From contig JAKSZP010009515.1 of NCBI GenBank assembly GCA_022478985.1, forward strand, positions 41,112-105,111: a stretch of DNA of 64,000 nt, in the 5' to 3' direction. The stretch comes from Massospora cicadina (taxonomy: Eukaryota; Entomophthoromycota; Entomophthoromycetes; Entomophthorales; Entomophthoraceae). Both the position numbers and the translations under genes were made by a program. Positions 45,039 through 56,233 of the stretch are shown one piece after another (position 1 is the first letter of the stretch; each line of letters starts with the position of its first letter). The notes under the pieces were generated by a model. That model had not been told where the DNA came from. It searched no databases and worked only from the letters and a program-made list of their open reading frames with translations.

Positions 45039-45555
45039 TAGAAAAACCACCAATTTTATAGGCTTGAGGGGTCGCAAAAGGTGAAGAAAACTTTAATCAC
45101 CAATCACAAGCCAGAGCAGGTGGAGATTGGCTACGATGAGCCTAATTTAAGGAGAAAGAATGGGTTAAAAGGTATTAAATCTTTCTCTTTGGTTTTATCC
45201 TACCCGTGGTGGACCAATCACGTTGTATAAAGACCAAATGAAGTAACTAGATTTAACCTAACGCTGATAGGTCAGTTCACCTTCTTGTCAATTCCTTGAT
45301 ACCCAGCCTATATTGAATTTAATCCCTATATACTATTAGACTTTGTTGACCATAAATACTAGGAGAAGGTCTTTTAATAAAGGATCTTTTTCCAAACCAA
45401 AGCTCCTACTTGGGAAATATATTACAATTTATTTGATTGATTTATATATTGTAAGTGTGCCAATTAATTTAGCAGATAAAATTATTGATCTGTTGTTAAA
45501 TCCAGCCTAAAATTGGCACCTGCAAGCAACTAACAAGAAGGATTATAACAATAAG

Positions 45556-45710
45556 GTTTGAACTAAATCACCCCAAATTGGTAATAAATTCAGATCTTTT
45601 TATACTTTTGGGTTTTTTGTAGCTCCGAGACGTTATTCTAAACTTATCAGTATATCTAAAACTATAAGTAACACTAAAGCAACTAAAAACATTTAATCCA
45701 AAGAAATAAA
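45556..45710. other. Host flank between element C and LINE G
   Basis: Short AT-rich host segment without features; it would join 7896 in the pre-insertion sequence. Confidence 0.6.
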
Positions 45711-45725
45711 AGTTTTTATTTTTTT

Positions 45726-46793
45726 TTAACTGAGGCAAGCTGACCAGGGGATGGGCATTACCAATATGTGTGTGGAAATGGTGTGGGAGGGAAGAAAAGC
45801 AATGACTAGATATGATTGGGCACCCCAGGGTACACAGGTTACCCCTGTTGCTGGCTGGGATCGCCAGGTGTTGGGGGGATGGTGCTCTATTCCAGGTGGG
45901 TTTCCTCCACTATAGAGCAGGTGTGGAGGAAGGGGTCTGTGTGAAGGAACCAGAGCGGGAACCATGAGTTTATGGTCTCTGCTGTCTTGGTCTCATATGC
46001 CCATAGAGCCAGGCTTGGAAATGCTCCAGTAAGTGGATGTGGAACCTATTGACAACCTCATGGATGGTAGGGACCATGCCCTTGAATGCATCCAAGGCAA
46101 TAGTGTGGATCGTCCACATTACATTGGGTATCAATAGGGTGTGCAGGGTGGATGGGATTGGGGATGAAAGTCAGGTCGTGAGGAGGCTCTTTGAGATAGA
46201 AAAATCCTGGTCATCTTGGATCTTGAGCAGGCGTGCAACTTCTCACCATATGGCTTTGGATGGGGGGCAGGTTTCTAGGCGGTGGTATAGGGAGCCCTCT
46301 CCTCTGCATACTGCGCAGGTTGCGTGGAGTGAGTGGGAGCAGTCCACCATTCTGTAGGTTCTTCTTAGGAAGCGCCAGGTGCTGGCCCTTACCCTCGGCT
46401 GGAGGAGTGGATGGTGCATTATCCTCCATATTGCCTTTTGTGTGGATAGGTCATAGGGCATATCCAAAGCATCTAGGTAGTCAATTCTGGTGATGTATAG
46501 GTTCAATGTGAGTATATCACTGTGGGGGTGGTCTTCTGGCTTTTGTAACGCAAAGTGGGTCTGGGTCATCCCCTTCCTTGCACTGTACCAGTGGTAGCAA
46601 CAGTCTACCACATACGGTTGATGGTTCGGAGGAGGCGCTTAAAGTGAGGGGGGTTCTGTGTGGGACCATTGCATTTGGGCAGTTAGAAAGGTATGTTAGT
46701 AAGCTGGAAGGATGGTGCAGGTTGGGTATTTTGAGTGCCTGCGCAAAGTTGGCCCTTGCTGCCCTGGACCAGTGCTGTTGCAGAGGGTCCAGG
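45726..46793 (-). pseudogene. LINE G ORF2 C-terminal part
   Basis: Minus-strand frames at 46810-46517, 46611-46243 and 45965-45726 cover the region after RT. IWRIMHHPLLQPRVRASTWRFL followed by CAVCRGEGSLYHRLETC is the zf-RVT type zinc-binding region that also ends LINE D ORF2. The reading joins to 53180 onward across element H. Several frameshifts. Confidence 0.82.
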
Positions 46794-47131
46794 TGTTGGG
46801 ATTTCGCCAAATTCCCTTATTTCTGAAAATTCCACCCCATCAATTCCCCCAGCATCATTGGAAGGAGTGTGAAATATATCTCAATCTATCAAGGTTGACA
46901 ATCAATTTCATCCCAATCAACTGATTGAAGATTTGATTGCTCAGAGATTAATTCCCTTTGATAGATTACAAGCCGTTAAAAAACCTATAAATATTCCCTC
47001 TTTTTCAAAATAAAAACTAGGTCAATTCATAACCTATATTTCTATTTGATTTTAATACATTTTTGGAGAATCCTCTCAGTGTAACTTCAAGATTAAACCT
47101 GCCCCATTGGAAGTGTAATTCAAAACTTCCA
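46794..47131 (+). repeat. 5' LTR of element H
   Basis: TGTTGGGATTTCGCC to AAAACTTCCA; nearly identical to 52844-53179 by eye. Confidence 0.93.
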
Positions 47132-47134
47132 GAC

Positions 47135-47152
47135 TGGTGCTCACTACAGGGG
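47135..47152 (+). other. Primer-binding site of element H, in a hairpin
   Basis: TGGTGCTCACTACAGGGG; CTGGTGC (47134 on) pairs perfectly with GCACCAG (about 47166-47172), and AGGGGCCCT forms the inner part. Confidence 0.78.
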
Positions 47153-47192
47153 CCCTCTGAGTTATGCACCAGTAAACACATTTGTCACTATT

Positions 47193-48990
47193 ATGGATTT
47201 TCAATTTTTGCCTGAAGAAGCTCAAGCCATGAGCAAGGCCGCATATTAAGATGAGTTCATATATCTAAAACCCAAAAACCAAGATTACCCTCCACATTGG
47301 AATTTTGTGCCAACTTTGAATTTTATGGTCCTAATTTAAGCTTTACCTCAGATTTTCAAATACCACCTGAGGTTTTATGAAATAATATTAATCAACTGCT
47401 TGAAGGTGCTTTATTCCCTGGAATCCGTGCTACCCAATCTCAATCTAATGCTGTACCCTCTATCTTGTGGGAAGTGTTACAATCCTCCCAAATGCCTGGA
47501 ATTGGCCCCAAACAATACTTGCATTAGCTCGTCCACCCCACCTTATACCATTTATTGCCCATAGTAGGAATGCACCATCAAGGCATGCTCAATTTACTAT
47601 AAGGACTTCAATCCTTGAATAATCATGTTTCAAATTTTTTAAGTCTGTCTCCAAATTCAGCTGAGATAATCATGAGGCCATTAAAAGTAAATGAACTCTT
47701 CTCAATGAAATTCATCAACAGCTTATTCAACTCAACCATGGGATATCCAGTTTTGTTGATGATCAGTTCACAAGGCGAGTACATGAGATTCAGCAAGAAT
47801 GGAGAGAGGGTCTTTCCCAACTCTCTGAGCATAATCAATTAATGGAGACAGAAGTTAGAACCCACCTTGTTCAATTGGAGAAGCAATACTCAAGAATTCA
47901 ATTATGGGTCAGTGAGGTAGAGAAACCCCCAGGATCTATGGGTCCCCCGGGGGTTGAAGGACCTTGTGGGCCACCTGGAGGTGTGGGACCACAAGGACCT
48001 CCTGGAAATGTAGGTCCTTGGGGACCACCAGGCATGGAAGGAACTTGGGGGCCTCCGGGTGCTGATGCGCATTCTGGATCCCTTCAACAAATTGACTTCC
48101 TCTTGAGTATGATGGATCGCTTATGTGAACAAGTTTATAACTTGGCCAAAGAATGTAAATTAACTCCTGATGGGGTACCAAGTGATCCCCTCTTGTCACT
48201 TCAGTCTTTATCCAGTGTGTTGGTAAATCTGGGTAAATGGGCAAAGGACACTGATATCCTGCTCCATGCCTGTGAATCTAATGGAGAAATGCTCCAAGCA
48301 AAGATTGAGACGCTGGAACTCAAGTATAATGCCCAACAGGAACAAATTTTTGAGCTATCTCATAAATTGGATGATAAAGTGGGGTTGGTTGAGCTGAACC
48401 GTCAGATGGGTGAAATTCATACCAAAGCTGTGGGTCCTTATCCTCAATTTTCCTCTCAAGCGTCAGACTCCAATTTATATGTTTCCACTCAATCCAAACA
48501 ACCTGGAGTACATGTTTTGACCTCTAATGCTCCCATGAGTTTCAAACTAGTATTCAAGGATAAGTACTCACTGGAGGAAGGCAGCATTATTTCTTTTCTC
48601 TATCTTTAAGAAAAGGCGCTAAGTGAGGCTACAGATCACCAGAAGATTAATTATTTACCAAATTGCCTTACCCAGTTGGCTCAGGATATCATGGTACCCC
48701 ACTTGATGGCTTGCTCTACCTGGTCTCAAGTGAAGGAAGCGCTTATCAAAGAATTTGGGAATGAGCAAACTCTGTCCTCTCAAAAACAGGCTTTTATGGG
48801 TATACAGCCCCATTTATATGAATCTATCAAAGACTTTTCTCATCAGTTCTATTGGGAAGCTTAGACTCTAGTGGCTTGCAGTTGGTTAAATTTGGATGAT
48901 GCAATTACAGCAGTTATGTCAGCTTTTTCTTCAAGAACGCAAAAACAAGTTTATCTAATCAGTGTAAAAAAGAATTTCTGAATTATTTTG
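47193..48990 (+). pseudogene. gag: Element H gag with a collagen-like segment
   Basis: The first ATG after the PBS hairpin is at 47193 (MDFQFLPEE), with a stop after about 18 codons; decayed frames follow. The main open piece, 47842-48609 (255 codons), starts with a helical stretch, then 15 uninterrupted Gly-X-Y triplets (residues 31-75), a second helical region, and the conserved Gag block [23 protein letters not shown] stop at 48607 interrupts this block, and the same Gag domain continues in 48676-48864 (WSQVKEALIKEFGNEQTLSSQKQAF). The equivalents in C and F lack the Gly-X-Y run. A decayed knuckle-like segment follows near 49110-49160 (YCHQYFHMEDQCFKK). Confidence 0.85.
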
Positions 48991-49299
48991 GACATTTAGG
49001 AGGCCTTATTGGAATTTGCCTCCTCAATTCTCTGAGAAACCCTGAGTTTACGAGTCTCACAGACCTAGTCATCCCAAAGTCTATGCTATGCCTGAGAATA
49101 CTAGAGCAATCCAGCGTAACTACTGTCACCAATATTTTCATATGGAGGATCAATGTTTCAAGAAGGAAGCAGTTGAGAAGAAGGGAAGAGATAAGACCAA
49201 TAAGATTCTCCACCTTGATAATGAGATGAGTGCGTAGCAAGAGCATCAGAGCCCAATTAGTTATAATAAAGACAAACATTCTTCTTATTCCTTGCCCTC

Positions 49300-50110
49300 C
49301 TTGTTGGCTTTATCCTCTCAGTTTGGAAGCACCATTACCTGTATTGACTTCCGAGTTAATCAAATTAATGCCAAAGCTATCATAGATACAGGATCTTCAG
49401 TGAATGTTGTTTCATCCTAATTCATCAAGTGAATCAAATTAACCCTGATATTTCTTACTTTGAAGAATATGGCACGGCTGGACCTAAGATTACTTAGTCA
49501 ATTGGAGCTTTTTCATCTTTTCCCCTGAAAATTGGGAAATTAACTTTTACAATCCCTGCCATTGTACTCGATAACTTGAGTTATGACGTACTTTGAGGAC
49601 TCAATTTTGACGAGAATTTGATTTAATTATCAATTACCCTGACTCGTCGTTGTCTCTCTTGGGGTATAGAGTTCCTTTACTTTTATCCAATCGTGCTTCT
49701 ACCCAATGTCAGTTATGTCTTCTAGAGGGAACAAAATGGCCTTATTCACTTCAATATTACGTTGAAAATCCTCATGTAAAATTACCTCCTGCATCAGCTG
49801 ATATTGAAGAGGGAATGCCTATATACTCCCCCAAAAACTTAGATATTCCGCCAAAATCACAGGTAATTGTTAACACTTCTTTGCATTTTTTGATTCCCAA
49901 AGGACATTAGTTACAAATTCAGGCATTTTCAACCCATCTGCTAAAGAACTCTTGCCTTGTCCTGGAGTATTGGATTATGCTTATTCAGGATCATTATCTG
50001 TCTTACTGGCAAACCTTACCAATGAGCCAAAACTGGTAGATTGAGAGCATCTGATTGCTTATGTCAAGTTACTGCCATTATCTCAGATTTATGATGTTAA
50101 ACCCTTCGGA
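49300..50110 (+). pseudogene. pol: Element H protease and linker
   Basis: The retropepsin active site AIIDTGSSVNVVSS is encoded near 49375-49415, followed by stops. A segment corresponding to YDVLxGLNFDENLI appears near 49580-49625 in broken frames. The 49650-49910 frame (VPLLLSNR onward to the conserved SQVIVNT) is the linker to RT, matching element C near 40500-40740. Confidence 0.8.
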
Positions 50111-51640
50111 AGTCTACAAAATTTTGGGTTGAAAAGTGATCAGGAAATCCTTACTGTGGGTCCAGCTATTGGGAAAAACCTCTCTAAGGAACAGGAGAAA
50201 CAAGTACTTCAATTGTTAGATAAATACTATGACATTTTTGCTAAGCATACTTACGATTTTGGGAAGATGAAAGGAGTAATGCACTCTGTTGAAACTGGCG
50301 GTCACCTTCCTATTCGTGCAAAGCCCTATCATAAGTTTAAAGTAGAAGAAGCCCAGGTTACTAAGGAGCTGCATCAATTGTTGGATGCTGGATTGTTATA
50401 ACCCTCCAATAGTCCTTGGACGTCTCCATTGTTATTGGTTAAGAAGAAAGATGGTTCCCACCGAGTTATTATGGATTATCACAGACTGAATTCTATTACT
50501 TGACATGATTGTTATCTCTTACTTCAGATCAATAATTCCCTTAGGTTGTTGGCTGGATCAACCTATTTTTCGGCCATGGACTTAGCCAGTGGCTACTGGC
50601 AAATTGAGTTATTGCCAGAAGATCGTGCCAAGTGTGCTTTGATATTGAGTGAAGGGTTGTTTGAACCAACTCATATTCCTCAAGGACTAAGCAATGCCCC
50701 AGCAACTTTCCAAAAGGCTATGAACAGTATGTTACGAGCTCTAAAACTACTTGTGTTCTGGTATATCTTGATGATATTACCATGTTTTCCAAAACTTTTA
50801 CCGAACATTTGGACCATATAAAAGGAGTTTTCAGACAAATTCGGAGCTCCTCCTTAAAACTCAAACCCTCCAAATGTTCATTCTTCAAAACGAAATGGAC
50901 TTTTTAGAACATCAGGTCTCAGCTAAAGGGATTTGACCCCTCTCAGACAAAATCCAAGCCATACAACGAATGCCTCCTCCAACATCTCTCCGGGATATTC
51001 AAGTCTTTCTTGTTAAGGTTGGTTATTACCAGCAATTTATACCCAACTTTGCTGATATGGCTGAACCTTTATTTCACCTGTTGCAGAAAGGAGTACCCTT
51101 AAAATGGGGATCAGCTCAAGAACAGCCATTCAATTAATTACGTACTGCTTTAACCAAGGCCCCTGTTCTAATTTATCCCCAATTTGACAAGCCTTTCTTT
51201 TTACATACTGATGCCAGCAATGTCGCTATTGGGGCTATCTTATCCCAGTGTGATGGCGAAAAGAATGATCATCCCGTTGCTTTCTATAGCAAAATTTTAA
51301 AAGGCTGAACGGAATTACAGTGTCACTGAGCGGGAGTGTTTGGCTGTAATATTGGCAATTAAGCACTTACATCCCTTTTTATATGGTAAATATTTCACTG
51401 TGATTACCAAATATTCATCCTTAAGATGGTTGCAGAACATGAAGGATCCTGACGGGAGGTTGGCCCGTTGGGCTTTAAGGTTGCAAAATTACAATTTCTC
51501 CATTGTTCATCGCTCAGGGGCTCAGAACCCAAATGCTGATGGGTTGTCCCGATTGCCTGTTATGACTTTGGAACTAGATAAGGAAGAACGTTTATATAAA
51601 CTTATTGGACGACCTGAGTTGTGGGACTGAGAAACTGAAG
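50111..51640 (+). pseudogene. pol: Element H reverse transcriptase and RNase H
   Basis: RT: 50129-50401 (PIRAKPYHKFKVEEAQ), then SPLLLVKKKDGSHRVIMDY near 50430-50480. The 50546-50821 piece has SAMDLASGYWQIEL and PQGLSNAPATFQKAM; a one-base shift near 50745 puts the catalytic YLDDI (about 50762) in a neighbouring frame. RNase H: FFLHTDASNVAIGAIL (about 51200) and 51340-51630 with NMKDPDGRLARWALRLQNY and QNPNADGLSRL. Stops at 50401 and near 50502 and the shifts make it inactive, but it is one of the best preserved RT regions here. Confidence 0.92.
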
Positions 51641-52843
51641 AGGATCGAGCCATGCTAAAATCAATTACCAAAGATACTATGGTTTGGGACGGAGCTTTGT
51701 ATAAGAAAGTTATATCCAAGTGGTTGCCCTTTCTGCATCCCAACTCTATATTTCACGCTGTAATGGAAGGTCATGAACAAGTTGGCCATAGTGTATTAAA
51801 GAAGGCTCAAGAATGGTTGAAGACTTGATACTATTGGAACAATATAACTGAGTTCATCCAAGAAACCCTTGCCACATGTCTTATTTGTAAACGCCATGGA
51901 GCGACTAACACTACTTATCAACATCAAGTTATACCCCCAACTAAGGCATTTGAGATAATTAGCATTGACGTTGTAGGTCCTTTTCCTCAAGGATTTCATG
52001 GACATCAGTATATCATTATGGCTGTTGACCATTTAACTAAATGGGTTGAGGCCATCTCCATTGCTACTCGCTCAGCTAATACTACAGCGCTATTTTTTTT
52101 AGTACTAGATGGTCCCAAATACTACAGCGCTATTCCTATACCAAAATATTATTTTTCAACATGGGTGTCCCAAGGTCCTTATGTCAAATAATGGGTCTAA
52201 CTTCACCTCGCAACTTATACAAGAGTTATCCAAATTATTTAACACTTCTCAGCAATTTTTTGTCCCCTATAATCCGTCTACAAATGGGGCCATTGAACGA
52301 ATTAATGGAACCCTGGTCTCAATTTTAAAAAAGATGGCATCCACGACCCAACTTGGTGGAATTTTTATTTTCCTAGTGCCTTGTTTGCTTATCAGATAAG
52401 TTATCATTGTATTATCAAAATGTCCCCTTTTAAGTTCATATATGGGCGGGATCCTTCAGTCCCTTCTAATAATCAGACAATCCTTGAGGAAAGCTTTCCA
52501 GAGAATTATGATTTGATTATGAGGAATCTGGATGATGAGATTAAGCGTCTTCAAGCTCAAGCAATGAATTCTATTGAAACAACCACTTAAAGAGAGACTC
52601 AAAGGAATAATAAACACAAGCCTGCCTTACCTGAATACCAAATTAGGGATTACTTACTATCATTCTCAGCCTGGTGGGCGGACTGAAAAGCTAGGAACTA
52701 ATTGGTCTGGTCCCTATTGAGTTATATCAAAAAGGACTAGAGTACTCAATTGTTCATGTTGATACTGGTATAGTGGTAAATCATATTCATCATAGGGTTT
52801 TAAGAAGTCACCCTCCACCATGACCAAATCTTGAGGGGGGAAG
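51641..52843 (+). pseudogene. pol: Element H integrase
   Basis: The HHCC finger (VMEGHEQVGHSV and CLICKRHG) spans about 51760-51900. The core has ISIDVVGPFPQGF (first Asp, about 51960), AVDHLTKWVEAIS and the LMSNNGSNF block (about 52180) where the second catalytic Asp has become Asn. NPSTNGAIERINGTL (about 52275-52320) holds the third acidic residue. The 52381-52590 frame continues with YQISYHCIIKMSPFKFIYGRDP. A 23-bp LINE tail insertion (52095-52117) also breaks the core. The C-terminus ends before the polypurine TTGAGGGGGGAAG (52831-52843). Confidence 0.9.
52095..52117 (-). mobile_element. LINE D-family micro-insertion (23 bp), minus strand
   Basis: Perfect 17-bp duplications AATACTACAGCGCTATT (52078-52094 and 52118-52134) flank 23 bp that read, on the minus strand, TGGGACCATCTAGTACT plus A run, the 3' end of LINE D. 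It disrupts the integrase of element H. Confidence 0.88.
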
Positions 52844-53179
52844 TGTCAGGATTTCGCTGAATTCCCTTATTTCTGAAAATTCCACCCCATCAATTCCCCC
52901 AGCATCATTGGAAGGAGCGTGCAATATATCTCAATCTATCAAAGTTGACGATCAATCTCATCCTGATCAACTGATTGAATATTCAATCACTCAGAGATTA
53001 ATTCGCTTTGATATTATGAACTGTTAAAAACCTATAAATATTCCCTCTTTTTCAAAAATAGAAACTTGGTCGTTTCATAACCTATATTTCCGTTTGATTT
53101 TAATACATTTTTGAAGAATCCTCTCAGTGTAACTTCGAGATTAAACCTTCCCCATTGGAAGTGTAATTCAAAACTTCCA
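52844..53179 (+). repeat. 3' LTR of element H
   Basis: TGTCAGGATTTCGCTG to AAAACTTCCA, 336 bp, after the polypurine tract. Confidence 0.93.
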
Positions 53180-53199
53180 GAATGGGGTTAGCACTTCCT

Positions 53200-55660
53200 C
53201 TATCCAAGTGCCTAGGATGAGGTTGGCATGGTGCTCAAAATATATCAGGCCCATGCCCCCACTGAAGCGTGGGCCATACAGCGTCTCAACCCGGACTGGT
53301 GGGTGGGATCCAGGCCACAGCCAACCCTAGATGAGCACGCGGATTGACATTATAAAGGTGGGGGATAAGGGGATCACATGTGCAGGGAACTGAAGCATCG
53401 GGAGAATGAGCAAGTTGGCAACTGCCACTCTCCCCATTAACCTGGGGAATCTACCCTTGAGGGAGGCGATTCTGTTGGATATCCGTTGTAGAAGGTTATT
53501 TTCGATCATCTCGCTTGCTACCCCCTGTTTCCAACCATATCCCAAGGTAGCGGACAGGGGTGGTGGTAGGGGGTAACACAAAGGGTAGGGTGAGCGAGTT
53601 TTTATGTCTTGGGCTGTGTGTGGTGGGGGATGTGGTCCAATTGGTTGTTTACTTGCCAAGGAGGATAATTTCAGTTTTTCATTTATTAAGTGATCCGCTG
53701 CTCACCATGAAGTATTCCTCTAGGATGCGTTCCAGCTTTCAGGCATTGCTGAAGTCAGCTAAACCTGTTACACAGTCATCCGCAAAGGCTAGTATCTTGA
53801 CAGGGGGATGGCCTGGCGCAGTTATGCCCCTGAGGCGTGAGTTGGCAATGTGGAGAAGTGGGTCAAAGATGAAGTTGTACAGTAGCAGGCTGAGGGGGTC
53901 CCCTTGCTTGAGCCCTCTGCGCGGGGTGATCCTGTTGGTCAGAAAACCTGGGCCACATACCATCATTGATGCGGATTCTGTGAGGATCATTGCTCAGTTG
54001 ATGAACCTGGGTGGGAGGTTGAAAACATGTAGGCACTCTTTTAGGTATGGCCAGCTAACGCGGTTGTACACCTTTTTCTAGTCGAGGAATACCAGGGCAC
54101 CCGTCACTTTGGATTAGCATACATTGGCAATGGAGTGTATGTTAGACCAGATGGAGCGCCCTGGTGTGAAACCAAATTGGTTGGGTGATAGGGCTTTTGA
54201 GGCTAGTGCTCCCAGTTTGGATGCTAGAATTTTTGTGAGTAGTTTAGTGTCAGTATTAGAGAGCGCTATTGGGCGCCAATTGGTCAGGTCCAGTCTGTCG
54301 CCTTTTTGAATAGGGTAATGATATAGGAGTCCTAGCCTTCTGGGAGGAGATGGGTCTCCAGAAAGCACTGGTTCATAGATGCTAGGAGGAGGGGGGGCGA
54401 TCTGTTTAAAGTATGTTTTGTAAAATATGTAAGGTATCCCATCTGGGCCTAGGCATTTCCTACATGGTGCACCACGGACTGTATTCCAGAGCTCCTCCTG
54501 CGTTATCAGGTTTAGGAGACTATAGTCCAGCGGTGCCCTCTGTATTCCAGCGGAGTGTAAGAAATTTTTTACTTTTTGGGTGTCAGGTGGGGTGTCGCAG
54601 TAAAGTTTGGTGTAATAGCAGTGGATTTCCGCCTTGACATCCGTTGGGCCAGTTACCATGGTTCCATCAGTTTTGTGGACCTGTGTGCACTGAGGTAGGT
54701 TGCCTCAGGAGTGGTATTGGTGGAAGAAGAACGCCGAGCAGGTCTTGCCTTCTCTTATGTGCTTACCTTTCCACAATACTTTGATTCTGTGTTGGTGTTC
54801 ATGGATGATGGCGTTGAGGCGAGCAGAAATTGCCGCCCATTTGCGCCCCCAGTTCAGGCTGTATCCAGTTTTCAGGGTTTTTAGTTCAAGGTGGTCAAGT
54901 TCCGCCAGGGTTCATCTGATCATGGCAATATCTACAGTGTATTTGCATGAAGCGATATAATGGTTCTTGTTTATTAGTTCAGATTTGAATTTTTCCCAAT
55001 ATTCAATGGGAACTGATGTGATTGGGGTAGTAAATTTTGGGTTTGAATACTCATGCTATACAATTTAAAAATTTTGGGGAGTTTTATCTTCTTTGGGTAT
55101 AGGTTCCACCAGGTTGTCGACCCACATTTGAGTCCTGGCTGGCGTGAACTGCACCAAAACTAGACAATGGTCAGAGAAATTAATTTTTTTGTGGCAAAGT
55201 TAGTAATGAATGAGTGTCAGGATTTCAGTGTGAGGATGTGGTCAATGCGGCTCATCAAGATGAGCGTACTCTCATGTAAGTTGGGGCAGGTCATGTGGGG
55301 GGGAAGTGGAGCCCCAGGGGGAGGGTGTAATATAGATCAAGGGATGCCTTCATCATGTGAAACTTGGAGTGTCCTGGTGGGTATCCCCTGGGGTTAGGCC
55401 TTTGGTTCATGGTGGGATCATCCCAACAGTTGAAATCGCCCAACATGATAGTGTCCAGTGGGAGGTTGAGCATCAGGATGGATTTGAGGAACTGTTTCCA
55501 CCTGGATGTGGTGCATCGTGCATAGATACAGGCTATCAACAGTGTGGCCTCTTGGTTTGCAATCCTTGCAGTTAGGATGTGGCTGTCTAAGTGCAATGAG
55601 GATTCGAGGATTTTTAATTTTTTGTTATTATTATGGATGACCACCCCACAGTGGGACGTC
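53200..55660 (-). pseudogene. LINE G ORF2 reverse transcriptase with EN-RT linker
   Basis: Minus-strand RT in at least three frames. Order along the protein: linker near 55000-54660, then the frame 54659-54114 with CLGPDGIPYIFYK, NWRPIALSNTDTK and NQFGFTPGRS, then 53990-53739 with LKQGDPLSLLLYNFIFDPLL and the active-site block AFADD (about 53775). Next comes 53659-53327 with ISNRIASLKGRF and LPMLQFPAHV. Motif spacing matches LINE D. Stops near 54110 and 54078 separate the GRS block from the KAYDRV equivalent. Confidence 0.9.
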
Positions 55661-55835
55661 CATATTTACTGGGACGGTGAGACCCTGGCCGCCCAGGATC
55701 CCTCTTCCCCCTGTAGACAGTGGGTCTCTTGGATGGCCAAGATGTCTACCAGGGGTTTGCACAGGAAGTCCAGTTTTTTGGCTCAGAAATCTTGAGCCCT
55801 GGCTCCTGCGATGTTTAGCATCCCTATTGACACTG
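55291..55835 (-). pseudogene. LINE G ORF2 endonuclease
   Basis: APE-type endonuclease relic. The N-terminal part with AIQETHCL (catalytic Glu) lies near 55740-55720 in one frame, and the 117-codon frame 55644-55291 carries IMLGDFNCWDDP (about 55430). The final His block was not located. This domain nicks target DNA during target-primed reverse transcription in the family. Confidence 0.85.
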
Positions 55836-56233
55836 AGGTGCCCGCGGCGCCTCAGGAGCAGTTGGGCAGGCTTTCAGCCCTAGTCCCCCACTCAATGCCT
55901 TGGAGTTGCTCCATGTGGTTGGGCCAGTCCACTCCGAGGCTTCTGACTCCTTACCTTGTGATGATTTTGTGCGGATATTGTTATGATTGGGGATTATATT
56001 AAGCATTTATGCACGTGATTTTGGTTGATTTAAGTTCATGTAATGATTGGCTCCTGATGTTTCAGGGTTTGATTTTGGCGCTCTAGGCCCTGTTGACGCA
56101 TCCATAGTGGATTCATAATGTCCCAGTAGTTTTATTTGATTGGGATCGCGTGGTGATTCTGTTGGCTTGAGAAAATTTTCTGTATGGGTTGTCCAATCTA
56201 ACTGTTTGGTTCAATAACATTCTCCTTGGTTGC

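Larger units (their letters stand above)
7897..45550 (+). mobile_element. Gypsy element C, full-length host of the nested cluster
   Basis: Both LTRs start TGTCA and the element is bracketed by a perfect 5-bp target duplication, ATAAG (7892-7896 and 45551-45555). Internal order is LTR, PBS, gag, PR, RT, RNase H, IN, PPT, LTR, the Ty3/Gypsy order. Removing element F (29.0 kb) and the Helitron (1.17 kb) leaves about 7.5 kb, normal for a Gypsy element. All coding segments carry stops and frameshifts, so the copy is dead. It is the oldest layer of the nest because every other insertion between its LTRs interrupts it or something inside it. Confidence 0.93.
43629..45550 (+). repeat. 3' LTR of element C, split by a Helitron
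   Basis: TGTCAGACAATTGCC to GGATTATAACA. Without the 1170-bp Helitron it is 752 bp, matching the 750-bp 5' LTR. Followed by the ATAAG duplication at 45551-45555. Confidence 0.93.
46794..53179 (+). mobile_element. Gypsy element H, inserted in LINE G ORF2
   Basis: Compact element of 6386 bp with LTRs of 338 (46794-47131) and 336 bp (52844-53179), PBS, gag, PR, RT, RH, IN and a PPT. LINE G coding sequence lies on both sides on the opposite strand, so H is the younger insertion. No matching 5-bp target duplication was found (CCAGG left, GAATG right). Frames are longer than in C, F and E, but stops remain. The three-base PBS spacer and the TGGTGCTCAC primer site are as in element C. Confidence 0.93.

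Noticed and set aside
7897..45550. A single very large LTR element or a virus-derived cargo between the two ATAAG sites
   Set aside because: The extra length is fully accounted for by nested elements with their own LTRs and target duplications; no cargo genes were found.
53560..54081. 173-codon plus-strand frame
   Set aside because: Complement of LINE G RT including the FADD block; shadow.
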